This document shows positions 37,327-45,265 of a stretch of DNA of 64,000 nt, in pieces (the stretch's first letter is position 1; each line of letters begins with the position of its first letter). A program made the position numbers and the translations under genes. The notes below the pieces were generated by a model. That model was not told the DNA's origin. It saw only the letters and a program-made list of their open reading frames with translations, and did no database searches. Location: assembly GCA_002869585.1 (NCBI GenBank), contig PKUO01000052.1:18497-82496 (forward strand), written 5' to 3'. Source of the stretch: Sedimenticola sp. (GTDB lineage: Bacteria; Pseudomonadota; Gammaproteobacteria; Chromatiales; Chromatiaceae).

Positions 37327-37921
37327 GTTCAAATCTTGTCTTACTTTTCAGGACTAGCCATGTAAGGCGGCTGGCCTTCAACCATAGCCTTAAGGTCCGA
37401 AAACCTTACCGCTTCTCATGATAAGAGGCAAGGAATTTCCACGGATGTTTGCGCCCCTTAAAACGGCTTTATAAGCACTTAAATTGTAAACAACCGGAGT
37501 ACTCATGCAGCAATCGCAGGACTCCCCAAACTCCGTTCATGAATCATAGCACAACTTGTCGGCGAAACAACACCTAAAGTTGCCTTTTTGCCAATTATTT
37601 TAAAAAGCCCACAAATGGGATAATAACATACTGTTTTTAAATAGAAAATCATTTAATAAAAAATACAGTTTACAGGATAAATTGGTGTGCAAGAGAACAC
37701 AAAATACAGCAATAAAATGCATTTAACTATAATAGTTTCAATAAGTTATCTGATATTTCAATAATCGACCCACAGAATCAAAACCAACCCTACTGATTTA
37801 ATAAAGAAAACACAAAGTATCTAAAAAATATGTTGCTCATTTACAACAAAACACTTGCAAGCGACACTCTGTATCAAATGAAAATGAAGATATTTCGCAA
37901 AAAGTCGTGATTAATAGGCTT
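37327..37921. other. AT-rich intergenic region upstream of the exported protein gene
   Basis: About 600 bp without a credible gene on either strand. The half near 37600-37900 is strongly AT-rich, with many A and T runs, unlike the flanking genes. A TATAAA on the minus strand near 37470 lacks a convincing -35 box at normal spacing. The region must hold the promoter and a long leader for the exported protein; no known RNA family was recognised. Confidence 0.4.
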
Positions 37922-37942
37922 GGGGAGCAGTTTCTACCCCCC
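37922..37942 (-). terminator. hairpin downstream of the lipoprotein gene
   Basis: On the minus strand GGGGGGTAG and CTGCTCCCC form nine pairs (two G-U) around an AAA loop, 25 bases after the lipoprotein stop. The U-tract is weak, so it may be a poor terminator or an mRNA-stabilising stem. Confidence 0.4.
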
Positions 37943-37967
37943 CATTATCGTCTCCGATTGAACACAC

Positions 37968-38396
37968 TCAGATGTCAGGCTGCAGATACCAGGTGTCGTA
38001 ATCAGCGCGTTTCACCCAGATCTCCTTGAGAAAACTCTCAGCGCGTATCGGTTTTTTCAGCAGGGCATGGTGGGTAACTGTCCAGATTTTAAGGGTGACA
38101 TTGCAGATTTCCTCCTCGCACACCAGGGTATCCACCGTCGCCTTTTCCCACACACCTACACCTTTGATCTTTTTTCGGTAGTGATTATAGGGAATTGCCT
38201 TTCGATAGGCGGGGGTAAGGTACTCATAGGCCGATTCCAAACGCCCATCGATCACCAGCGCCCACCGCTCCTCGGCGCGTTGCTTGACCAGCTCTTCCGC
38301 CGATACCGACTGAACATTGCCACTCCCCGAAACACACCCCTGCAATAGCGCTGCGGCAGCCACACTCAGCATGGCAATCTTTACTCTATTTCGCAT
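37968..38396 (-). CDS. small lipoprotein of unknown function
   Basis: 142 residues. The signal peptide IAMLSVAAAALLQGC ends in a lipobox LLQGC with the acylated Cys at residue 21; Val at +2 predicts outer-membrane sorting. The mature part has an SAEELVKQRAEERWALVIDGRLESAYEYL helix and a beta-rich end (VTLKIWTVTHHALLKKP, WYLQPDI), giving the outline of an NTF2-like small fold. Two cysteines in VCEEEIC could form a disulfide. I do not recognise a named family. The next minus-strand gene upstream is the OafA-type acyltransferase, 130 bp away. Confidence 0.8.
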   Translation of the reverse strand: MRNRVKIAMLSVAAAALLQGCVSGSGNVQSVSAEELVKQRAEERWALVIDGRLESAYEYLTPAYRKAIPYNHYRKKIKGVGVWEKATVDTLVCEEEICNVTLKIWTVTHHALLKKPIRAESFLKEIWVKRADYDTWYLQPDI

Positions 38397-38526
38397 TCTT
38401 TGGACACCTTAAGTTAATTGGAGACTTTAACAACAGTACGACTCTAATTCTGCATGCAAGAAACTTTGTATTATACCCTGACCGGAAATTGACTAAATAG
38501 TTCTTAGTGCGTGAAGCCGTGCTTCA

Positions 38527-39633
38527 TCAGTCGCGATGGTACTTGATACGCATATTAAGGAAGGGTTTTTCGATGAAACGGTAGGTGAACGCCGAAACTA
38601 CAAACACCACGGGGAGCACCACCAGTGTAGTGTTAGCCAAGGCATTGGCCACCGGCGACCCCTCAGCGAATGGTAGCCAACCCTCTTTCAGGCAGATTGT
38701 GATGACAGTGAAATGGATCAGGTATAGGGAATAACTGATTACCCCAATTGCAACCAGAACCTGCGAGAGCCTTGAGGGAATAAGCTGGGCAAATTGAATA
38801 TAGGAGAGAATAAAGATAGCCCAGCCCGCACCTTCAATGGTTGGCCAGATCAGTTTAAATGCACTGATGTCAGGCCAGCCCCCAGCCTTATGAAATAGAT
38901 GCAGAATCAGGCAGACCATCAAGAATACCACCGGAAAGAGCATTTTAAGGGCCTTTTCACTCAACACACCCCTGACATGCATAGCGCCGATCAGCATACC
39001 CAGGAGGAATTGGTCCATGCGGCCAATAATTGTCCAATAAGAGAGATCCCGGATATTGGCTCCCTCAAAAAGGGCAAGAGCGCGCATCAGCAGAAATACT
39101 GCAATCAAGCCCAGAATCGCACCAACCCCTTCTTTCTGCAGTATTTTCAGCAGCAAAGGGAAAAGCAGATAGAACTGCCACTCAACAGCTATGGCCCAGA
39201 ACATTGAAGAAAAAGAGTGCAGATCCATTCCGCCCTGGATATTTCCCAACGCGAACAGCGTGAGGAGGAATCTGTCCCACTGAAAACTATCCGGGAAGGC
39301 ATAAATGCCGGTGAAAAGTAGCAAAATGAACAGCGGGTAAGTTCTCAGCAATCGATTAACTACAAATCCTTTGTAGTCGACTGTCTTGTCCAGCGATCCA
39401 TAAGTGAAGATAAACCCACTGAGTACCATGAAGAAAGCTACAGCGGTATGCCCCTCGATCAAGGCTGAAAGAAAGAAATTGTCAGTCTGGAGCCAGTTTT
39501 CGAAAGAGAAGGGGCGCTGAAAGCGCTCCGAATAAGAGAATATATGAAGCCCGTGGTAGTAAATAATCAGGAGAACTGCAAGGCCCCGCAAATGATCTAT
39601 CGCCGGGATATAGGTCTGATTTGGACTACGCAT
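38527..39633 (-). CDS. membrane O-acyltransferase (OafA/YrhL, acyltransferase family 3)
   Basis: 368 residues with about ten transmembrane helices. The N-terminal signature IPAIDHLRGLAVLLIIYYHG carries the conserved Arg and His of the family, then AFFMVLSGFIFTYG, VNRLLRTYPLFIL, and AIAVEWQFYLLFPLLL. The C-terminus ends in the RFIEKPFLNMR block. Such proteins move acetyl or other acyl groups onto exported sugars; there is no fused SGNH domain here. Surface-glycan decoration is likely from the surrounding genes. It is divergent from the sulfotransferase trio. Confidence 0.9.
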   Translation of the reverse strand: MRSPNQTYIPAIDHLRGLAVLLIIYYHGLHIFSYSERFQRPFSFENWLQTDNFFLSALIEGHTAVAFFMVLSGFIFTYGSLDKTVDYKGFVVNRLLRTYPLFILLLFTGIYAFPDSFQWDRFLLTLFALGNIQGGMDLHSFSSMFWAIAVEWQFYLLFPLLLKILQKEGVGAILGLIAVFLLMRALALFEGANIRDLSYWTIIGRMDQFLLGMLIGAMHVRGVLSEKALKMLFPVVFLMVCLILHLFHKAGGWPDISAFKLIWPTIEGAGWAIFILSYIQFAQLIPSRLSQVLVAIGVISYSLYLIHFTVITICLKEGWLPFAEGSPVANALANTTLVVLPVVFVVSAFTYRFIEKPFLNMRIKYHRD

Positions 39634-39650
39634 CTAGCACCACAACTCTG

Positions 39651-39656
39651 TATAAT
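39651..39656 (+). promoter_or_regulatory. possible -10 box for the sulfotransferase genes
   Basis: A perfect TATAAT lies in the 153-bp divergent gap, 130 bp before the first sulfotransferase start. The best -35-like TTGGAC is 24 bp away, which is too far, so this is only a candidate. Confidence 0.25.
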
Positions 39657-39786
39657 TTATTCATCATTCACAGCAATAAAGTGGATACAGCCTTCACAGG
39701 AACATCCTGGGCCTATATGGGAATCAATTTATCATCCCCCTCCCTAAAATTGCCAGTTGAAATTAATAACGATCAGGACATATTGA

Positions 39787-40740
39787 ATGCCGGAAAGTAA
39801 CTTCACCAACGATGGAATTCAAATTCTTTTCCCCCCAAGTCAATCCAGCGAAAAGACACTCATCGTGGTCGGCATTGCTAGGGGCGGCACCTCTCTCGCA
39901 GCAGGGGCACTGTCACACCTGGGTGTTTTTATGGGAGAAGCTGCACATTCGCCGGTTTTTGAGGACTTGCGACTCAGTTCTGCATTTGAAAACAATGACA
40001 TTACAGCCATCTATAGCATTGTCAGCTCATATAATGTGCAACATAAGACGTGGGGGTGGAAAAGACCGTCTGTTGTTAACTATCTATCTTCGGTACATGA
40101 AGCAGTACGTAACCCTCACTACATTTGCCTTTTTAAAGATCTGTTCTCTGTCGCGAACAGGAACCGCATATCCATGGAATCCGAGGTGCTCAAGAACATG
40201 GAGCGGTCACTGATTGAATATAGCAATGTGGTTCAATTCCTGACCACCAACAAACCACCCTGCCTAATGGTTTCGTATGACAAAGCTTTGGCTAACAAAA
40301 AACTCTTTATAGATCGAATTTGTGAATTTGCCGGCATTGAACCATCCAGTGAAGAATATCAAAATGCAATGAATTTCATCACCCCATCACCCAAAGAGTA
40401 TTTTGATGCCACCCGAGCAGGAAAAATTATTGGACATATTGACGTAGTATCGAGGAATACCGTGCATGGCTGGGCCGCGCTGTCGGCAGATACTGAGCCA
40501 AAACCATTAACCATTATCTTGCTGATTAACAATAAACCCATAGCTGAATTAATTGCTGACAAATACCGGGAAGACCTATTGGGCCACAAAGTCCATGTCA
40601 CTGGATATGCTGGCTTCGAATTCATACTTGACGATAAACACACACTTAAACCTGGCGATATCATCAGAATACAAGAAAAGTCTTCCGGAGTGGATTTGGT
40701 GAATTCCCCCTGGACTATTACTGAAGAAAATACAGCCTAG
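39787..40740 (+). CDS. sulfotransferase-like protein with C-terminal GWA-type domain
   Basis: 317 residues, with AGGA before the ATG. Residues about 20-200 resemble a PAPS-dependent sulfotransferase: the 5'-phosphosulfate loop TLIVVGIARGGTSLAAGAL near 24-42, and HYICLFKD where the 3'-phosphate site would be, though the latter is degenerate. Residues about 215-315 are an accessory beta-rich domain, GHIDVVSRNTVHGWAALS...KYREDL...GFEFIL. A similar domain opens the next gene. The gene is AT-rich compared with the flanks. It would transfer sulfate to a glycan, but the weak second motif leaves activity in doubt. Confidence 0.8.
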   Translation: MPESNFTNDGIQILFPPSQSSEKTLIVVGIARGGTSLAAGALSHLGVFMGEAAHSPVFEDLRLSSAFENNDITAIYSIVSSYNVQHKTWGWKRPSVVNYLSSVHEAVRNPHYICLFKDLFSVANRNRISMESEVLKNMERSLIEYSNVVQFLTTNKPPCLMVSYDKALANKKLFIDRICEFAGIEPSSEEYQNAMNFITPSPKEYFDATRAGKIIGHIDVVSRNTVHGWAALSADTEPKPLTIILLINNKPIAELIADKYREDLLGHKVHVTGYAGFEFILDDKHTLKPGDIIRIQEKSSGVDLVNSPWTITEENTA

Positions 40741-40761
40741 TAATTATGCACTGATCTACAG

Positions 40762-42057
40762 ATGACCTTTCATATTAAAAATATAACGAAAAGAAAAAAT
40801 TCCCGCCTTATTGGATCACACATTGATTCACCAAAAGCAGGGATGCAGTCGGACGCACATGAACTCAACATATGCGGATGGGTTTTAGGTCAAATGGATG
40901 CAACATCATCTGTAGTGATCTATTGCTTACGTGCAGACTTAAGTGATCAGTATCTTGGCGAGTTCAATATTGAAATAGAAAGGCCTGATGTTATTTCGCA
41001 TTTCCAGCGGCAAGACTTATCAATAAAATGTGGTTTTGCTATCGCTCTGCCCCTCTACGACCTGCATTCCGATCAAACACTTATTCTAAAACTAAAAACA
41101 AATGCAGATGAATATATTCAATTTGCAGAAATTGCATTTTCCCGCAAAAAGATTTCATCTGACTATCAGCCTAGCCTAAACCCAATCATTGTATCGACGC
41201 TTGGGCGTACAGGCTCAACCCTGCTAATGAGGCTTCTTTCGGAGCATCCGGATATTGTTGTTGCAAACAAACATCCCTATGAAACCTTTGCGCTAGAGTA
41301 TTGGTTATATGTTGTGTATCAGTTTTTAAGCGAACCAGAAAAACATTTACAAAAAGCCGATACGAGTAGATTTCAGCGTGACTTTCAGTGCTCAGTTCAA
41401 CGAAAAAAATGGTTTTCTAATAAATACTCCACCGATGCGCTATACTTTTGCCAGCAACAAATTGAAGCCTATTACAAACAAATTATTGCTGAAACTAATT
41501 CCAACCCACCAATTTATTTTGCAGAAAAACTTCAACACTACGCAGGGGAAGGGATACCCACATGGCCATACCTCAAATTACTTGTAAAAGAAGTGTACCC
41601 TCAAGTAAAAGAAATTATTCTGGTTCGTGATTTTAGAGATGTAATCCTATCATCCATATATTTTGGCACAAAACATATTCCCGGATATGATATTGAAAAG
41701 GCAAAAAATGAAGCTTATTTAGGCGTCATTGATGAAATACGTGAATTTTCGAACTATTACATGCGTTATGCCGAATCATCTCTATTGGTCAGATATGAAG
41801 ATTTAATTAACGACCCATTAAATACATTAAAAGTAATTTTTGATTTTTTATCTTTAACAACCAATCATACAACTATCAACAGCATAGTTGATTCTATTTC
41901 CAACAGCACACAGAACAGACATGGACATATAACATCAGGAAGCATATCTAAATCTATTTCCAGATGGCGACAGGAACTCTCGCCAGAACAGCAGTTGCTG
42001 TATGCTGACGTTTTCAGACAACAACTTTCATTGTTTGGATATCCAACATCTAACTAG
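40762..42057 (+). CDS. sulfotransferase with N-terminal GWA-type domain
   Basis: 431 residues. Residues about 15-130 hold the accessory domain seen at the end of the previous gene (SHIDSPKAG...ICGWVLG...RPDV...CGFAIALPL). From about 140 a full sulfotransferase follows: PIIVSTLGRTGSTLLMRLL (5'-phosphosulfate loop), and EIILVRDFRDVILSSIYFG (3'-phosphate site). YEDLINDPLNTLKVIFDFL is the typical late block. It is clearly more intact than its neighbour. Surface or capsule polysaccharide is the likely acceptor. It starts 21 bases after the previous stop and is AT-rich. Confidence 0.87.
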   Translation: MTFHIKNITKRKNSRLIGSHIDSPKAGMQSDAHELNICGWVLGQMDATSSVVIYCLRADLSDQYLGEFNIEIERPDVISHFQRQDLSIKCGFAIALPLYDLHSDQTLILKLKTNADEYIQFAEIAFSRKKISSDYQPSLNPIIVSTLGRTGSTLLMRLLSEHPDIVVANKHPYETFALEYWLYVVYQFLSEPEKHLQKADTSRFQRDFQCSVQRKKWFSNKYSTDALYFCQQQIEAYYKQIIAETNSNPPIYFAEKLQHYAGEGIPTWPYLKLLVKEVYPQVKEIILVRDFRDVILSSIYFGTKHIPGYDIEKAKNEAYLGVIDEIREFSNYYMRYAESSLLVRYEDLINDPLNTLKVIFDFLSLTTNHTTINSIVDSISNSTQNRHGHITSGSISKSISRWRQELSPEQQLLYADVFRQQLSLFGYPTSN

Positions 42058-42093
42058 TCAAAATTCACAGAACATACTGCAAACACACGACTC

Positions 42094-42813
42094 ATGATTT
42101 CAGCATCCAAAAAAATAATATTCCTGCATATCCCAAAGACAGCAGGAACATCGTTAAAAAAAATAATACGATCACAATTCGATTCAGATTCTATTTTCCA
42201 CCTGTATCCACCGGTTACTACTGAAAAGCATATATCTCTTAACGAAAAAATAAATAGGATTGAATTGATTCATGGCCACCTGTATTTCGGTATTGGGCAG
42301 CAACTAGATATTGATGCTGATTATTTTACCTTTCTACGCGAACCTGTAGCACGCGTTTTATCATTCTGGAATCATCAAAATAAATTTGAAACCGGCGCAC
42401 TCTTCAACGAGGTAAAAAATGGACTAACACTCCAGAACCTCATTTTAAGCCATCGAATTCCACAAACAAATAATCATATGACACGTATATTGATCGGCAA
42501 TACATTGCCCCATATGCTCGACGGTAAAAATAACGCAATATTCGATAGGAAATATTTGGATCAAGCTCTGAGTAACATTGAAAATTGCTTTAAATTCGTT
42601 GGCTTCATGGAGCACTTCGAAACTTCAGTCGGCCAAATGCTAAAGGTATTCAACTGGAAATACGGCAGTGAGTTGCCAATACTGAATCGTCTAAACAGCA
42701 ATCAATCTAGTGTTGATGAAAAGACTCTCGATCTTATAAGAAAATACAATGCATTAGATTCCCAACTCTATGCGGAGTTACTTGCTTCATCAACAATAAC
42801 AAAAAAACAATAA
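42094..42813 (+). CDS. sulfotransferase family 2-type protein
   Basis: 239 residues. It starts with IIFLHIPKTAGTSLKKII, the signature of the family that includes heparan/chondroitin sulfotransferases, then IELIHGHLYFGIG, YFTFLREPVARVLSFW (3'-phosphate site), and FKFVGFMEHFETSVGQML. It is a different sulfotransferase family from the two preceding genes, and lacks the GWA-type domain. Same strand, 36-bp gap, same AT-rich composition, so probably one operon and one acquisition event. No strong ribosome-binding site is visible. Confidence 0.86.
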   Translation: MISASKKIIFLHIPKTAGTSLKKIIRSQFDSDSIFHLYPPVTTEKHISLNEKINRIELIHGHLYFGIGQQLDIDADYFTFLREPVARVLSFWNHQNKFETGALFNEVKNGLTLQNLILSHRIPQTNNHMTRILIGNTLPHMLDGKNNAIFDRKYLDQALSNIENCFKFVGFMEHFETSVGQMLKVFNWKYGSELPILNRLNSNQSSVDEKTLDLIRKYNALDSQLYAELLASSTITKKQ

Positions 42814-42865
42814 TTACCGATTCGTTTATAATTTATACCTTTCCACCTAGAGCAGATGAACAAGC

Positions 42866-45121
42866 TCAATGCAGTAAAAGTTGCGTCGGCGTTGGGCAGT
42901 AATAAATATCTCCAGATGCCTTCCTAATACCATAATAAATTGCATAGGTCCCCGCAGGTAAATGTCCATTATATAAAACAGAACTCATACCCTGAGATAG
43001 TTCATTATTGATATAATCAGGCAACCCATCCAATGCGCCGCCCCAAAGTTGCCAACCTTGGCCGTTATAGGTAAACCATGTCCCGTCTACAGTAGTGTTT
43101 TCCGCTTTGTAATATACAGCAACTAGGAAACCGTCACCCTCTTGCAACCCAACAACGCCATAGGAAATATTTAGATCACTGAGTGTTGGCTGTGCCAAAT
43201 AACGAGTAAAAAAAGATCCATGTGTACTCGCACCAAAGTAAAATATTGGGGAAGGCGCCAGACCTGAACCGCTTGCTTTGATACCATTACATTTATACGG
43301 CAGTTCAGTTGCGTACATTGGAATTTCCGTCCCAAATACTTTTAAACCCCACGATGACAGCGTCCCTATATCTAAATTAGCGGTATCTAAAACCTTCAGT
43401 GTCCACATCCCTTTTGCATGCTCTCCATTGTGCAAAACGTCAGTAAGTTTCCACCCAAAATACCCTAATGAGTCAGTGCCACTGGTATCGAATACCCGTT
43501 TGTGAACCAGTTTCGTCGTGGTGCCCGAAGGCGAGGTCAACTCCATTTCCAGATCGCCCCAGTAACTGTGATCGGGGATGTCCACAGTGACCTCTACATG
43601 TTGAACCCGAAGATTCTCATCCACCTGAAATGATGAACTCAGACCTGCAGGATTATTATCGGGGATAGTCTGATTCACGAACTTGAAATATTTTTTGGTT
43701 GATGTCTCGGGTTGCATGTTCACACCCCAAGTTGCCGCCAACTCGACAGCCTTGGCTGCGTTAACACGACCAAAACCATACTGCTCATTGATCGTGTACC
43801 CCGCTCCATTGAGTTTCCAATCACCGTGGTACGGATCAATTTTATCTGCCGATGCAGCAAGAATTGCCTGAACATCGCGCCATCCAAGTGCCGGGTTTAC
43901 CTCAAGCATCAAGGCAACCACCCCACTAACGACCGGGGTTGCCGATGAAGTACCTCCGAATCTATTTGTATATCGAGTATCTAAATAGTCCCAACTGGCC
44001 AGCCCATCATTATATCCCAGCGTTCCCGACCTATCCGTCGTTGACACTGCATAGAGCCCACCACTGCTGGGTGCTGTTATCAGAATGTTGGCGCCTGATT
44101 CAGAATATGTCGAAGCCACACCCTGATCTGTCGATGCCGCAACGGCGACCGTATACCTTGAATTGGCATAGCCGTCGAGATTGGAACTGTCATTGCTTCC
44201 GCCATTTCCTGCAGCCCAAACAATGACCCGCCCGCGGCCATTTCGCCCCTCGTTAATTGCCGTTTCAAATGCCCCATTTATCAGTGGTGTCGGTGCGGTG
44301 AATGCGCCGTAATCCCCGTCCGGCGGTCCCCAGCTACTGTTCAGAATATCGATTCCCTGTAACTGATGTTGAATTGCAGCTGCAACATCCGTTTCAACAA
44401 TGTAGTCATTGTCATCCAGAACGCGTAAACCTGCGAGACCCGCATCATAGGCGACACCACCTACCCCGATCCCGTTATTGCCCACTGCCGCCGCAACTCC
44501 CGCAACTGCAGTGCCATGTTCGGAAGCGGTCGGGTCCTGGTCATTCTGGACAAAATCCCAACTCAACCCTGATGCAGCATTGCCCATCAGATCCGGATGC
44601 CGAATCTCGAGTCCATCATCCATGATACCGATAACAACACCCGCACCTGTCGCCATGCCCCAAGCCTCAGTTGCAGAAATGTCTTCACCTGGGTTGCCCC
44701 CTTGCCCGGTATTCTCCAGAATCCATTGATCCGCAAAATAGGTATCGTTTATCGATTTTTTAGCCACTCGCATTTTCAACAACGGCTCAGCACAATCCAA
44801 AGTACCGATTGCCTTGAAGTAGGCGGACTGGGTCAGGCTGTCAATTACATCCCGCGCCTGATAAGCGTGGACATTAGTGTTCAGAGGAGCACCTGTTTTT
44901 TGTAGGTTATGCTGGAATTCATACCAGGCAATGTCACTCCCATCCCAGTGTTTCGGATAGCAGAGATAGAATTGATCACTGGTCACTTCACGGTAGGAGT
45001 TGGCATCCTGGACTACCTTGGTTGTTTCATGGACAGAATAAAACTCATCATCGATCGCCTCTACCTGTACAGAGCATGCAAGCAAGACTACAAACCATGA
45101 TTTTCTAGCTAACAACTCCAT
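42866..45121 (-). CDS. secreted S8 (subtilisin/kexin-like) serine protease with P domain
   Basis: 751 residues from ATG 45121, which has AGAGGA eight bases upstream; the frame is open to 45232 but lacks conservation there. A signal peptide (SWFVVLLACSVQVEA) is followed by a propeptide of about 120 residues. The catalytic residues are Asp near 167 (GIMDDGLEIRHPDL), His near 201 (EHGTAVAG), Ser near 392 (GGTSSATPVVSG), with the oxyanion Asn in WAAGNGG. A proprotein-convertase P domain spans about 479-598. The last 150 residues are an extra beta-rich domain with Trp/Tyr pairs. It lies directly after the type II secretion genes and is a good candidate substrate. Confidence 0.92.
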   Translation of the reverse strand: MELLARKSWFVVLLACSVQVEAIDDEFYSVHETTKVVQDANSYREVTSDQFYLCYPKHWDGSDIAWYEFQHNLQKTGAPLNTNVHAYQARDVIDSLTQSAYFKAIGTLDCAEPLLKMRVAKKSINDTYFADQWILENTGQGGNPGEDISATEAWGMATGAGVVIGIMDDGLEIRHPDLMGNAASGLSWDFVQNDQDPTASEHGTAVAGVAAAVGNNGIGVGGVAYDAGLAGLRVLDDNDYIVETDVAAAIQHQLQGIDILNSSWGPPDGDYGAFTAPTPLINGAFETAINEGRNGRGRVIVWAAGNGGSNDSSNLDGYANSRYTVAVAASTDQGVASTYSESGANILITAPSSGGLYAVSTTDRSGTLGYNDGLASWDYLDTRYTNRFGGTSSATPVVSGVVALMLEVNPALGWRDVQAILAASADKIDPYHGDWKLNGAGYTINEQYGFGRVNAAKAVELAATWGVNMQPETSTKKYFKFVNQTIPDNNPAGLSSSFQVDENLRVQHVEVTVDIPDHSYWGDLEMELTSPSGTTTKLVHKRVFDTSGTDSLGYFGWKLTDVLHNGEHAKGMWTLKVLDTANLDIGTLSSWGLKVFGTEIPMYATELPYKCNGIKASGSGLAPSPIFYFGASTHGSFFTRYLAQPTLSDLNISYGVVGLQEGDGFLVAVYYKAENTTVDGTWFTYNGQGWQLWGGALDGLPDYINNELSQGMSSVLYNGHLPAGTYAIYYGIRKASGDIYYCPTPTQLLLH

Positions 45122-45140
45122 GATCACAATCCTCTTTCGC

Positions 45141-45176
45141 AATAAAAAGGCCGGAGATAATTTTGCCCCGGCCTTT
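45141..45176 (-). terminator. intrinsic terminator downstream of gspD
   Basis: On the minus strand AAAGGCCGG and CCGGCCTTT form nine pairs around a 13-nt loop, followed by TTATT. It lies 90 bases after the gspD stop and about 20 bases before the protease start codon, so it separates the secretion operon from the protease gene or attenuates read-through into it. Confidence 0.75.
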
Positions 45177-45265
45177 CGATCTGATGACCAATCACTGAGC
45201 CGCCCTTCAGAGGTAGTCAGACATACTCGCATACGCTGTGAATCGGCTGGCTAATCATTAGTATT

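Noticed and set aside
37382..37921. A known small RNA in the AT-rich intergenic region
   Set aside because: Only short A/T runs and weak stems; nothing matched a remembered RNA family.
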